Shown piece by piece: positions 1 through 8,333 of a stretch of 22,357 bases of DNA (positions are counted from its first letter, which is position 1; each line of letters begins with the position of its first letter). The DNA is taken from positions 1 through 22,357 of the forward strand of contig JAQBQL010000173.1 in the NCBI GenBank assembly GCA_028287035.1, read 5' to 3'. The notes under the pieces are model-generated. The model had not been told where the DNA came from. It did not search any database and saw nothing but the letters and a program-made list of their open reading frames with translations. This stretch comes from Labilithrix sp. GTDB taxonomy: Bacteria > Myxococcota > Polyangia > Polyangiales > Polyangiaceae. The position numbers and the translations under genes were made by a program.

Positions 1-99
1 GCTGGTCGCCTGCTCGCTGCTGCCGCGGCAGGCGCCGAGGAGCGAGGCCGCGAGGCCGAGGCAGGAGACCAGGAGCGAGCAGGAGGAGGAGCGCGTCAC
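1..99 (-). CDS. Putative lipoprotein, N-terminal part only (runs off left edge)
   Basis: An open frame of 33 codons starts with GTG at 99 and continues past the left edge. It reads as a bacterial lipoprotein signal peptide: a short N-terminus with Arg3, a hydrophobic stretch (about residues 9-23) and a lipobox LLGAC with the lipidated cysteine at residue 24, followed by a polar stretch (RGSSEQATS). The mature domain lies outside the window, so no function can be given. The gene is divergent from the exported-protein gene starting at 167, and 67 bases separate the two starts, so both promoters should lie there. There is no clear ribosome binding site for the GTG, and upstream in-frame ATT or TTG codons are possible alternatives. 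The call rests on the signal-peptide pattern alone. Confidence 0.5.
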   Translation of the reverse strand, partial: MTRSSSCSLLVSCLGLAASLLGACRGSSEQATS

Positions 100-166
100 G
101 GCTGCCGCTATCGCAATGCCTTCTCCATGCCGCAAGTGCCTTGTGCGCGTGGCATAGTCGTCCTGC

Positions 167-1414
167 TTGGGCTCCCGCGCTTCCCGCGTCGCTTCTCCGC
201 GTCGTGCCTCGACGGCATCGCGCGCATGGCTCCCGGGCCTCGCGTGCGCGGCGATCGCCGCCGCCGCGCTCCTCGCGGGCGCCCCGGGCTGCGAGGCGGA
301 CGACGCGGCGAGCGCGCCCGGCGACGCGGGGCTGTTCGACTCCTACCCGCCCGACGTGGCCCTGGCCGATGCCGCCATCCCGCCGGGGGCACGCGCGGCG
401 CGGCTCACGCTCGTCAACGCCGCACACGACCTCGGCCCCGCGGCGCGCGTCGGCGCGGCCGATGGCAGCGGGAACGCTCCCTTGCGCCTCTGCTTCCTCG
501 AGGGCAACCGGCCCTCCGATCTCGCGCCGACCGCCGACGTTCCCCTTCCCGACGTCGTCCTGCCGTCGAGCACCTCGGGGGTTGCCGGCGTCGACCAGGG
601 GGCCGCCGGGAGCCTGCGAGCGACGAGCATCCCTTTCGCGCGCCGCATCGTCGCCCCCGTGATCGTGAGCGCGCGCGCCGCCGCGCAGGGCGGCGCCACG
701 TGCCGCGACCTGCTGGGCAGCTTCGTCCTCCAGCGCGACCTCGACTACTGGGAGCTGCCGCCGATCGCGGCGGGTACGTTTGCCGACGGCAAGGCGTACC
801 TCCTGGCGATCACCGGCTGCGCCGCCGACGCGACCACCACGAGCCCCGCCAAGTGCGGCCCGGGCTACCTCCACGCCGAGGCGCCGGGGCCGGGCAACCT
901 CGCGCTTCGCGTCATCGAGCTCACCGGGTCTCCTCCTCCGCCGGGGGCGCTCGGCGTACACGTCCTCGATCTGTCGACGCAGGCGCGCGCGGTCCTCTCG
1001 ACCGAGGCCGCGCTCGGCGCCGTGCACCCGGGCTTCGTGAGCGATCCGTCGGGCGCGAATTTCCGGGCGGCATCGGCGGAGCGGCCGCCCCTCTTCGAGC
1101 TCCAGCCGCTGCTCGGCGTGCCTCCGGTGAGCGAGGACGACTGGTTCGCGCTCGGGCCGCGCGCGCCGGCGACTGGCGATGACGAGACCCTCGCGGCGTT
1201 CTTCCCGGTGCCCCTCGGCCAGGTCGCCGCGCAGTCGCGCGCTCACGACGGCGAGCCGCCCTTCCCGTTCGCGGCCGGCCTCGGCTTCGTCTTCGTCATC
1301 CTCGGCGACCCCGACGCGGACGAGACGCCACAGCTCCTGCGGTCCGGACGCCCGAACCCGCGAGCCCTCCACTACCTCGCGCTGCCTGCCGACCCCGCGC
1401 CTTCGCCGCCCTGA
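167..1414 (+). CDS. Exported (probably lipo-) protein of unknown function
   Basis: The 415-residue frame has a TTG start at 167, the only start available because an in-frame TAG lies at 155-157. An Arg-rich N-terminus is followed by a hydrophobic segment (about residues 21-40) and then GAPGC with cysteine at residue 42. This is a poor lipobox, since Ala and Pro sit at -3 and -2, so lipidation is plausible but not certain. The mature part is Pro/Ala-rich and contains a stretch beginning ARLTLVNAAHDLGP that resembles the start of DUF4397-type beta-sandwich lipoproteins (a weak impression). A few further cysteines could form disulfides outside the cytoplasm. No enzyme motif is visible. The gene is convergent with the small gene at 1416-1847: the two stop codons are one base apart. 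Function unknown. Confidence 0.75.
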   Translation: MGSRASRVASPRRASTASRAWLPGLACAAIAAAALLAGAPGCEADDAASAPGDAGLFDSYPPDVALADAAIPPGARAARLTLVNAAHDLGPAARVGAADGSGNAPLRLCFLEGNRPSDLAPTADVPLPDVVLPSSTSGVAGVDQGAAGSLRATSIPFARRIVAPVIVSARAAAQGGATCRDLLGSFVLQRDLDYWELPPIAAGTFADGKAYLLAITGCAADATTTSPAKCGPGYLHAEAPGPGNLALRVIELTGSPPPPGALGVHVLDLSTQARAVLSTEAALGAVHPGFVSDPSGANFRAASAERPPLFELQPLLGVPPVSEDDWFALGPRAPATGDDETLAAFFPVPLGQVAAQSRAHDGEPPFPFAAGLGFVFVILGDPDADETPQLLRSGRPNPRALHYLALPADPAPSPP

Positions 1415-1415
1415 G

Positions 1416-1847
1416 TCAGCGCGGCGTGCGCGGTACCGAGGCGAAGGAACGCGGGCACTCCTCGATGACCTCCGCGGCCTGGCGCAGCGCCGCGTCGATC
1501 GCGAGCACCGCCGCCTCGTCGCCGATCTCCTCGAAGCACGTGCCGGCGTCCTCGAGCAGGCGGCGACCCTCGGGATCGTGCTGCGCGAGGAGCGCGCGAC
1601 CCAGCGCGAAACGCGCGAGCGCCGCGATGCGGCCGTCCGAGCGGGCGTCCGCCATCACTCCGTCCCACAGACGCATGGCGTCGGTCGTGATCCGCCGCGC
1701 GTCGTCCATCTCGCCGGAGAGCGCATGCCGCGAGGCGCTGTCGGCGAGGAGGATCATCATGCGTGACGTCGCCCCCGGCGGGAGCGGAAGGGCCGGCGGC
1801 GGCAGCATGCCCTCGGGCCGCTTCAGCGCGCGGACCTCGCTCTCCAT
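1416..1847 (-). CDS. Small helical protein of unknown function
   Basis: The frame is open from a GTG at 1994, but that start lies inside the hairpin that follows the upstream kinase gene, and the first ~49 residues look like non-coding sequence. ATG at 1847 gives 143 residues (MESEVRALKRPEGM...) and is preferred; ATG at 1937 is possible. After a Pro-rich stretch the protein is predicted all-helical, with alanine-rich amphipathic segments (DDARRITTDAMRLWDGVM; RIAALARFALGRALLAQ; EEIGDEAAVLAIDAALRQAA) that recall one to three divergent TPR-like hairpins. There is no signal peptide or membrane segment, so it is probably cytoplasmic. It lies downstream of, and on the same strand as, the kinase-TPR gene, but the intervening hairpin suggests separate transcription. 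No function is proposed. Confidence 0.6.
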   Translation of the reverse strand: MESEVRALKRPEGMLPPPALPLPPGATSRMMILLADSASRHALSGEMDDARRITTDAMRLWDGVMADARSDGRIAALARFALGRALLAQHDPEGRRLLEDAGTCFEEIGDEAAVLAIDAALRQAAEVIEECPRSFASVPRTPR

Positions 1848-1986
1848 CGTCCGCGGCCGGGCCCGCGAGACGGGAACAGCGGAATCCGGCTGGCCGGAAC
1901 GATCCTCGACGTGGTCCCCAGTGCTTCGCACGCGCATGGGGCGGTAGACGTACGCCGCTCGCCCCTGTTCACCCGAACGGGTGACA

Positions 1987-2026
1987 AGCTTCACCGCGGC
2001 GGCTCGCGACGCGCCGCGGTGAGGCT
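1987..2026 (-). terminator. Strong hairpin after the kinase-TPR gene (candidate terminator)
   Basis: Positions 1991-2001 and 2012-2022 form a perfect 11-bp inverted repeat (TCACCGCGGCG / CGCCGCGGTGA) around a 10-base loop. It extends by three more pairs (1987-1989 with 2024-2026) after one mismatch. It begins 17 bases past the stop codon of the kinase-TPR gene (2043-2045). A second perfect hairpin (6-bp stem, 4-base loop, 1969-1984) follows immediately in the direction of transcription. There is no clear U-tract, so factor-independent termination is not proven; the stem could also be a barrier to 3' exonucleases. Confidence 0.45.
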
Positions 2027-2042
2027 CACGTGCCGCAGCGGA

Positions 2043-5000
2043 TCAGGCGTCGATCGCGATGGTCAGCTGCTGGCGGAGCGCGAAGTACTCCTCGCTCACG
2101 CTGAACAGCACGATGTCCTTCATGCGTTCCTTCACGGGAACGCTGGACGCGTCGTCGTTCGAGCGGATCACCTCGGTGGTCAGCTGCAGATCGTGCGAGA
2201 GCAGGAAGCCCACGCGGTCGGCCGTGAGGTCGATCGAGGCCACCCACTTCTTCAGATCGAGCGCGCCGCCGGCCTGGAGCACCTTCGACACGACGCTCGC
2301 GAGCTTGTCCTTCTCGGCGCCCTGGAAGTCCTGCTGCATCGCCGCCATCGCCTCGGCCACCTGCCCCTGGAGGTCGGCAGAGATCGGGAACTGCGGGACG
2401 CACAGCTTGATGGCCGCGAAGAGCCACGCCTTCAGCCCGGTGCCGGTCGGCACGAGATGACGGACGTAGAAGCCGGGGCGGAAGCTCGCCATGTGACGAC
2501 CCGCGATGAACGCGAGCTGCTGCGTCGACGCGGTGTTCTCGAACGCCGCCCGCCCGAGGACCACCGCCGGCGTGCGCGCGTGCACGATGCCGAGGCTGCC
2601 CTGATCATTCGGATTCTGGAACACGAGCGGGGCCGCCATCCCGAGCACGCCGCCCACGTAGTAGAGCGTCTGCGAGACCGGGTACGGGTGCATCGAGATG
2701 TCGATGGCGTACCGCGGGTCGAACCCCATCTGCTCGATGGGCTGGGTGCGCGTGCGCACGATGGTCGGCTGGATCATCGCGAACACGCGGGTGACGAGCG
2801 GGTCGAGGTCCCAGTGGGCGAGCTTCGTCCACATCTCCTCATCGAGCGCCTGCTGCGCGGGCGCCGCGTTCTCGGAGCGGTGCTTCTTGTAGAAGCGCTC
2901 CTCGTCGGGCTCGGCGAGACGGAGCACCGAGAGCGCCTGGCAGAGGCACCACGCGGGGTCGGCCTTCTTCGCGTCGGTGAAGAGCTTGCGGAGAAGCTTG
3001 TAGCTCTCGACCTTGTACGGGTTGCGGCGGAGGATCTGCGTCTGCGAGCGGATCGCCTTCTCGAGGTACTGCGCCGGATCGAGCGCGTAGAGCTCGCCCA
3101 GCTTCTCGGCACGAGCGCGGTCCTCGGGGTCGAAGGCCTGGGCCGCCTCGAACGCGTCGATGGCGAGCTCCGGCTCCTGGAGGTGCCGCTGGTACAGCTC
3201 GCCGAGCTGGTCGAGAACGCGCACCAGCTTGTCGCGGTCGCCGGCGGTCTTCGCCTGTTCGAGCTGATGCTTCAGGAGGCGCTCGACGTCGTCGTGCGCG
3301 TTCTTCGAGCGATAGAGGTCGAGGACCTCGTCGACCGCCTTCGTGTTGGCCGGATCGAGCTCGATGACCTTCGTGAAGAAGCCGATCGCCTGGTCCACCT
3401 GGCCGAGGTGCTTCGCGGCGATGGTGGCCGCCGTGTGCATGTACTTGGCGCGCTGCTTCGTGTCCTCGACGAAGTCGGCGAGGCGGAGGACGACGTCGAC
3501 GAGCTTCGCCCAGTCCTTCTCCTCGGAGTAGAGCTGCATCAGCTTCGTGAGCAGGCGGCGGTCGTCCGGCTTCTCCTCGAGCGCCTGCGCAAACGCCTTG
3601 GACGCGCCGGCGCGGTCGTTCAGCTTCTGGAAGAGGACGTCGCCGATCTCGAGGAGCAGCTCGAACCGCTCCGGCGCGACAGCGAGGTTCAGGCGCTCAC
3701 GGCGGACCGCGATGCCTCCGTTGAAGTCGCCCTTCTCGTCGTAGACCCGGGCGAGCGAGCGGAACGGACGCGGGTTCGACGGATCGATGTCGGCGGCCTC
3801 GCGGAGCGGCGCGATCGCCGTCTCGAGATCGCCCGAGCGACGAGCGCTCTCGCCGAGGTGATAGAGCGCCTCGGCGCGGTCGGCGCCGACGAGCACCGAG
3901 CCGTACTTGGCGAGGAGCTCCTTGTGCATGCGGAACGCGCTCTGCGGATCGCCGAACTCGAAGAGCGCATTGGCGGTGCGGGCGAGCGCGTCCACGTCCT
4001 GCGGAGCGAGCGCCTGGAGCGCCTCGACCGCCGCGAGCATGCGCGGGTTCGTGGCGACCGGCGGCGGGAGGCTGAGCGGCGCGGGCGGAACCGCCGAGAT
4101 GCGTCCCTGGCTCGGCGGCGCCGAGGGGCTGCTCCCGCCGACGTACCGGCTCGACGGCGGACCGGCGAGATCGGCGAGGCTCGCGCTCGACATCGTGGGC
4201 GCCGGGATCGACGTGCCGGAGGGCTTCGGCTGGGTCTTGCCGAACGCCTCGATGAAGCGGACGAGGACGCGTACCGCGTCGTCCTTGGGGAGCACGCCGG
4301 TGCGACCCACGAGGCTCTCGTACTGCTTCGTCGCCTCGAGGAGACGGCCCGCCTCGAAGGCGAGATCGCCGAGGACCATCAGGGCATCGGCGTTCGAGGC
4401 GTCGAGCTCGATGGCCTTCTTCGCGGCCGCCTCGGCCTTGTCGGCGTCGACCAGCTGCGAGTGATAGACCTTCGCGAGCTCGGCGTGGAGACGCGCCTTC
4501 GCGAGGTCGCCCTCGGCGTGCGCGAGCTCCCGCTCGACGAGCTTCACGACGCCGAGCCAGTCGGCGCGCTGCGCGTAGGCCTTGCGCAGCGCGGCGCTCG
4601 CCCCGGGGTCCTTGGGGTTCGCGTCGAGCGCGATCTTGTAGCGCTCGATGGCGCCGTCCTTGTCGCCGCGCGTCTCGAGGAGACGGCCGGCGCGCATCCA
4701 CTGCTCGGCCTTGGCCTCGGGGGTCGCCGCCTTGGCGGCGAGCGCCTCGATGGCGGAGAGCGCCGCGTGGGAGTCGCCGCTCATCTCGCGGAGGTGCGCG
4801 AGCGCCTCGAGCGCCGCCGCGTTCGACGGCTGCGCAACGAGGATCTGCTCGTACGCCTTCGTGGCGCGCTCGGGCGATCCGACCTGCTCGGCGAGCGTGC
4901 GCGCCTTCTGCAGGAGGAGCTCGATCTTGCGGTTCTCGTCGCCGGTGACCGACGCGTGCTTGTCGTAGAGCGCGACGAGCGGCTCCCACTTGTCGAGCGC

Positions 5001-7568
5001 GCGGTAGTGACGCGCGAGCGCGGTGAGGGCGTTGTCGTTGCTGCCGTCGATGGCGAGGATCGACTCGAGGGCCTCGGCGGCCTTTCCGTGATCGAGGAAC
5101 TCCTCGTCGTGGAGGCCCGCGACGCGCTCGAAGAGGTTGATCTTCTGGCGCGGCGTGGCGGCGACCTCGATCTGGCGCTCCAGCACCTCGAGCAGCTCCC
5201 GGTACTTCCCGGTGCGGTTGAAGATGCGGTCGAGCCCCTTCAGCGCGCTCAGGTTCGCGGGGTCGACGGCGAGCACCGCCTCGAAGCGGCGCGTCGCCTC
5301 GGCGAGGTCGTTCAGGTGGTCCTCGTAGACCTCTGCGACCTTCACGAGCGTCTCCGCCTTCTCGATGCCGCGCCGCGCGTCGGCCTGGCGAACGAGGAGA
5401 TCGGCGAGCGTCTTGAAGTCGCCGGTGCGCTCGGCGATGCGCGCCATCGCCTCGGCGGCGCGGGCGTGGCCGGGGTCGTCGGCGAGGATCGAGGCGAACA
5501 TGTCGCGGGCGCGGGCCGCATCGTTGAGGCGGCTCTCCAGGATGTCGCCGGCCTCGGCGCGCAGATCGCGAGCCTTGGGCGCGGTGGTCGCCGCGTCGGC
5601 GCGGGCCATCAGCAGGCCGACGAGCTCCGGCCACTGCTGCGCGCGCCGGTAGATCGCCGTCATGCCCTCGGCGGCAGCGTCGTTGGCAGGATCGCTGGCG
5701 AGGACCTGCTGGTACGCGGCGAGCGCCATGTCGGCGCGGCCGAGGCGCACGTCGTACCAGCGGGCGGCGCGCGCGAGCAGCGCGGACTGATCGGCCGGCG
5801 AGAGCTGCTGGCCCTTGATGGTCTCGGTGATCGTGTCGAGCGCCTCGGACCAGGTCGCCTGCTTCGTGCCGCAGAGGCGCTCGAGCTCGGACGCGTACTC
5901 GTCGTTCGCGGGCTCCTCGCAGAGGGCCTGCGTGAAGGCGACGACCGCCTGATCCGCGTCGTCGAGCTCGCTCGCGTAGAGGCGACCGATCTCCGCGAGC
6001 GCACGCCCGCGCTCCTCGCCCGGAGGCGCGGCCTGGCTCTTCTCGAGGAGCATCTCGACGAGCTCCTCGTACTTGCCGAGCGCCTTGCGCGCCTCCTCGA
6101 GCGCGATGCCCGCGATCTCGTCGGACGGGTCGAGCGCGACGATCGTGCTGTAGATCTGCTCGGCGCGCGCCTTGTCCTTGGCGGCGCCGTCGAAGATGCG
6201 CGCGGCGCGGTAGAGGAGGCCCTTCTTGGTCTCCTTGTCCTCGTCGGAGTCGCCGCGGACCTGCTCGGCGGCGGCCGCGAAGGCCTCGCCGACGCGCGTG
6301 GGCTCCGCGCCGTCCTCGACCGCCTTCTCGAGCTCGATCGCCGCGTCGCCGTCGCTCGGCGCCGCGAGGAGGCGATCGATCATCGCCTGCACCTTCTCGG
6401 CGGAGATGCCGCCGCCCGAGGCGCGGGTCGCGGCCGACGCTCGCCCGATCGACTCGAGCGCGTCGAGCACCGCCGCGGCGTCCTTCGGGCGACGCGTCGG
6501 GTCCTTGCTGAGCAGGGTGAGGACGAACGTGTCGATGTCACGCGAGACGTGGCCGCGCGGCGCGCGCGTGCTCGGCGGGGCCGGCTCGCTCGACAGGTGC
6601 ATGAACGCCGCGTCCGTCGCGCTCTCGTGCGCGAACACGGGGCGCCCGGTGAGCAGCTCGAAGAGCACGGCGCCGAACGCGTAGACGTCGGTGCGCGGGT
6701 CGGCGGCCTTGCCGCGGACGAGCTCGGGCGCGACCGTCTTCGGCGATCCGAAGACGGCGAGCAGGCCGGTGTGGCCGTTGGCCGAGACGCTGTGCAGGCG
6801 CAGGCGATCGGTGCCGAAATCGATCAGCGTGACGCGGGGCTCGCGGTTGTCGCTGCCCTCGGGCGCGGCGGAGACGAGGATGTTCTCGGCCTTGATGTCG
6901 CCGTGGACGAGGTGCGCCTTGTGGATGGCGGCGAGCGGCGCGAGGATCCCCTTGAGGAGCGGCAGCAGCTCGCCGTAGGCGATCGCTCCGGACCGCGCGA
7001 GGCGCTGCGAGAGCGGCTGCGCGTCGATGTACTCGTACGCGACGTAGAACATGCCGGGCTCGAGCTCGCCGGCCTCGACGTGCTTCGGCAGACCGGGGTG
7101 ACCGACCGTGCCGATGAGGCGGTTGGCGGTCAGGAACCGGTGCACGGCGCGGCGATCGCGGGCGGCCTCGCGGCGGAGGATCTTCACCGTGTAGTAGGCG
7201 CGCGCGTCGCCGTCGGTGCGGACCGCCTGGTACACGATGCCGAGATCGCTCTCGCCGATCTTCTTCTGGAGGGTGAAGTCGCCGACCTGCCGCCCGGCGG
7301 GCAGCTCCTCTTTGCCCCAGAGGGCGCCGAGATCGCGGACCCGCGGGTCGACCTCCTTGCGGGAGTGGAGGATCACGTCGACGAGCGCGTCGACGCGGTC
7401 GCCGTCGTAGCAGCGCTCGGTCAGCGCGCGGGCGAAGCTGCCCTTGGCGCTCGCACCGCCGATCTCGGCGGGGACGAGCCCGAGGAGCCGCTCGGCCATC
7501 GACGTCATTTCCTCGAGCGTGTAGAGGCGCTCGAGCTCACCGCGCAGAATGTCGATCGTCGGGTTCAT
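2043..7568 (-). CDS. Giant Ser/Thr protein kinase-like protein with TPR arrays
   Basis: The protein has 1,841 residues from ATG 7568, which has GGAAG eight bases upstream; ATG 7592 is an alternative. Order: an N-terminal helical domain (about 1-85), a kinase domain (about 95-375), a first TPR/helical-repeat array (about 415-1105), a Pro/Ser-rich linker (about 1109-1174), more TPRs (about 1175-1530), and a C-terminal non-repeat domain (about 1533-1841). Kinase landmarks seen: the glycine-loop equivalent IGESDLGIV (second Gly replaced by Ser), lysine in YTVKIL (129), catalytic loop HGDIKAEN (222-229, Gly in place of the HRD arginine), DFG (250-252) and APE (280-282). The helix-C glutamate position appears to be Ala148. 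Activity is therefore uncertain. There is no membrane segment, so it is probably a cytoplasmic signalling scaffold. Kinase-TPR proteins of this kind are common in myxobacteria. Substrates are unknown; an FHA protein is encoded nearby at 8334. Confidence 0.9.
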   Translation of the reverse strand: MNPTIDILRGELERLYTLEEMTSMAERLLGLVPAEIGGASAKGSFARALTERCYDGDRVDALVDVILHSRKEVDPRVRDLGALWGKEELPAGRQVGDFTLQKKIGESDLGIVYQAVRTDGDARAYYTVKILRREAARDRRAVHRFLTANRLIGTVGHPGLPKHVEAGELEPGMFYVAYEYIDAQPLSQRLARSGAIAYGELLPLLKGILAPLAAIHKAHLVHGDIKAENILVSAAPEGSDNREPRVTLIDFGTDRLRLHSVSANGHTGLLAVFGSPKTVAPELVRGKAADPRTDVYAFGAVLFELLTGRPVFAHESATDAAFMHLSSEPAPPSTRAPRGHVSRDIDTFVLTLLSKDPTRRPKDAAAVLDALESIGRASAATRASGGGISAEKVQAMIDRLLAAPSDGDAAIELEKAVEDGAEPTRVGEAFAAAAEQVRGDSDEDKETKKGLLYRAARIFDGAAKDKARAEQIYSTIVALDPSDEIAGIALEEARKALGKYEELVEMLLEKSQAAPPGEERGRALAEIGRLYASELDDADQAVVAFTQALCEEPANDEYASELERLCGTKQATWSEALDTITETIKGQQLSPADQSALLARAARWYDVRLGRADMALAAYQQVLASDPANDAAAEGMTAIYRRAQQWPELVGLLMARADAATTAPKARDLRAEAGDILESRLNDAARARDMFASILADDPGHARAAEAMARIAERTGDFKTLADLLVRQADARRGIEKAETLVKVAEVYEDHLNDLAEATRRFEAVLAVDPANLSALKGLDRIFNRTGKYRELLEVLERQIEVAATPRQKINLFERVAGLHDEEFLDHGKAAEALESILAIDGSNDNALTALARHYRALDKWEPLVALYDKHASVTGDENRKIELLLQKARTLAEQVGSPERATKAYEQILVAQPSNAAALEALAHLREMSGDSHAALSAIEALAAKAATPEAKAEQWMRAGRLLETRGDKDGAIERYKIALDANPKDPGASAALRKAYAQRADWLGVVKLVERELAHAEGDLAKARLHAELAKVYHSQLVDADKAEAAAKKAIELDASNADALMVLGDLAFEAGRLLEATKQYESLVGRTGVLPKDDAVRVLVRFIEAFGKTQPKPSGTSIPAPTMSSASLADLAGPPSSRYVGGSSPSAPPSQGRISAVPPAPLSLPPPVATNPRMLAAVEALQALAPQDVDALARTANALFEFGDPQSAFRMHKELLAKYGSVLVGADRAEALYHLGESARRSGDLETAIAPLREAADIDPSNPRPFRSLARVYDEKGDFNGGIAVRRERLNLAVAPERFELLLEIGDVLFQKLNDRAGASKAFAQALEEKPDDRRLLTKLMQLYSEEKDWAKLVDVVLRLADFVEDTKQRAKYMHTAATIAAKHLGQVDQAIGFFTKVIELDPANTKAVDEVLDLYRSKNAHDDVERLLKHQLEQAKTAGDRDKLVRVLDQLGELYQRHLQEPELAIDAFEAAQAFDPEDRARAEKLGELYALDPAQYLEKAIRSQTQILRRNPYKVESYKLLRKLFTDAKKADPAWCLCQALSVLRLAEPDEERFYKKHRSENAAPAQQALDEEMWTKLAHWDLDPLVTRVFAMIQPTIVRTRTQPIEQMGFDPRYAIDISMHPYPVSQTLYYVGGVLGMAAPLVFQNPNDQGSLGIVHARTPAVVLGRAAFENTASTQQLAFIAGRHMASFRPGFYVRHLVPTGTGLKAWLFAAIKLCVPQFPISADLQGQVAEAMAAMQQDFQGAEKDKLASVVSKVLQAGGALDLKKWVASIDLTADRVGFLLSHDLQLTTEVIRSNDDASSVPVKERMKDIVLFSVSEEYFALRQQLTIAIDA

Positions 7569-7749
7569 GCTTCGGACTTCCGCTCCCGTCATTGCTCGTC
7601 TTTTGCCGCACCCGGCGGCGCCACCCCTCCGCTGCGCAAGGCGCGACGCGAGGGCGTGGGTCCATAGCTGCGGAGTCTCGCCCCGGCCATAGGCGGCGGC
7701 AGCTTAGCGGAATTTTTCCAGGGAGAAACCCGAAACGCGGGCACGCGCG

Positions 7750-7774
7750 CGGCGCGTCATTTCGTGGCGCGCCG
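7750..7774 (-). terminator. Hairpin downstream of the zinc-ribbon gene (weak terminator candidate)
   Basis: Positions 7750-7756 (CGGCGCG) and 7768-7774 (CGCGCCG) are perfect inverted repeats around an 11-base loop, 11 bases past the stop codon of the zinc-ribbon gene at 7786. No T-run follows on the minus strand. Seven GC pairs are not rare in such GC-rich DNA, so this is only a candidate. Confidence 0.25.
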
Positions 7775-7785
7775 AGTCGAGGCGC

Positions 7786-8262
7786 TCAGCGCACGGAGGG
7801 GCGTCCGAGCAGCTGACGGACGAGCTGGACGAGCGCCTCGAGCGCGCCCGGGGCGCGTGGCTCGTGGAGCCGGTCGAGGAGCAGATGCGCGCTGCCCCGC
7901 GGGACGAACGCGCCCGCGCAGTCGGGGCAGCGCAGCAGGTCGACGCCATCGAGGAGCTCGGTCCCCGTCGTGTCGGGAAAGGGATAGAGCTCCGGGACGA
8001 GAGCACGCGTGCAGCGCGGGCACGCGCCCGTCCCGGCGTTCGGCTGGCTCGCGCGGCCCGGCAGCGGCACGCCACGCGCCGCGCGGACCGCTTCCTGCTC
8101 GGCGGCGATCGCGTGGACCTCGCCGTCGAACCAGTCGATCCACGTGCCGCCGCAGGCGTCGCAGACCTCCGACTCGGCCTGCGGCGTCGGCTCGGCGTGC
8201 ATCGCGTCTCCGCACGCGGGACACCGCGTGACGACGTCCCGGTAGGCGGGCGTTCGCGTCAT
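7786..8262 (-). CDS. Double zinc-ribbon protein (zf-TFIIB-like)
   Basis: About 158 residues from ATG 8262; a GTG two codons upstream (8268) is an alternative. Two zinc-ribbon units are visible. The first has CPAC near residue 14 and CDACGGTWID near residue 34, and the CxxC-G-x-W-x-D pattern is typical of the bacterial TFIIB-type zinc-ribbon family. The second has CPRC near 81 and CPDCAGAFV near 112. The C-terminus is helical (GALEALVQLVRQLLGR). There is no signal peptide or membrane segment. Proteins of this family are small and mostly uncharacterised, and the ribbons probably bind Zn2+ structurally. The gene is divergent from the redox operon starting at 8334, with about 70 bases between starts, so the two may share a control region. 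No specific function can be assigned. Confidence 0.8.
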   Translation of the reverse strand: MTRTPAYRDVVTRCPACGDAMHAEPTPQAESEVCDACGGTWIDWFDGEVHAIAAEQEAVRAARGVPLPGRASQPNAGTGACPRCTRALVPELYPFPDTTGTELLDGVDLLRCPDCAGAFVPRGSAHLLLDRLHEPRAPGALEALVQLVRQLLGRPSVR

Positions 8263-8333
8263 CGCCACTCACGGTAGCAGGCGAGCCGCGCGCCTGTAGT
8301 ATCGTGCGCCGAGGGTCAGGGGTTCTCGGCCGC

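Noticed and set aside
1911..7667. Plus-strand open frame of 1,918 codons opposite the kinase-TPR gene
   Set aside because: It is an antisense shadow created by high-GC codon bias. Its translation is Arg/Leu/Glu/Val-rich without any recognisable domain, while the minus strand shows clear kinase and TPR motifs.
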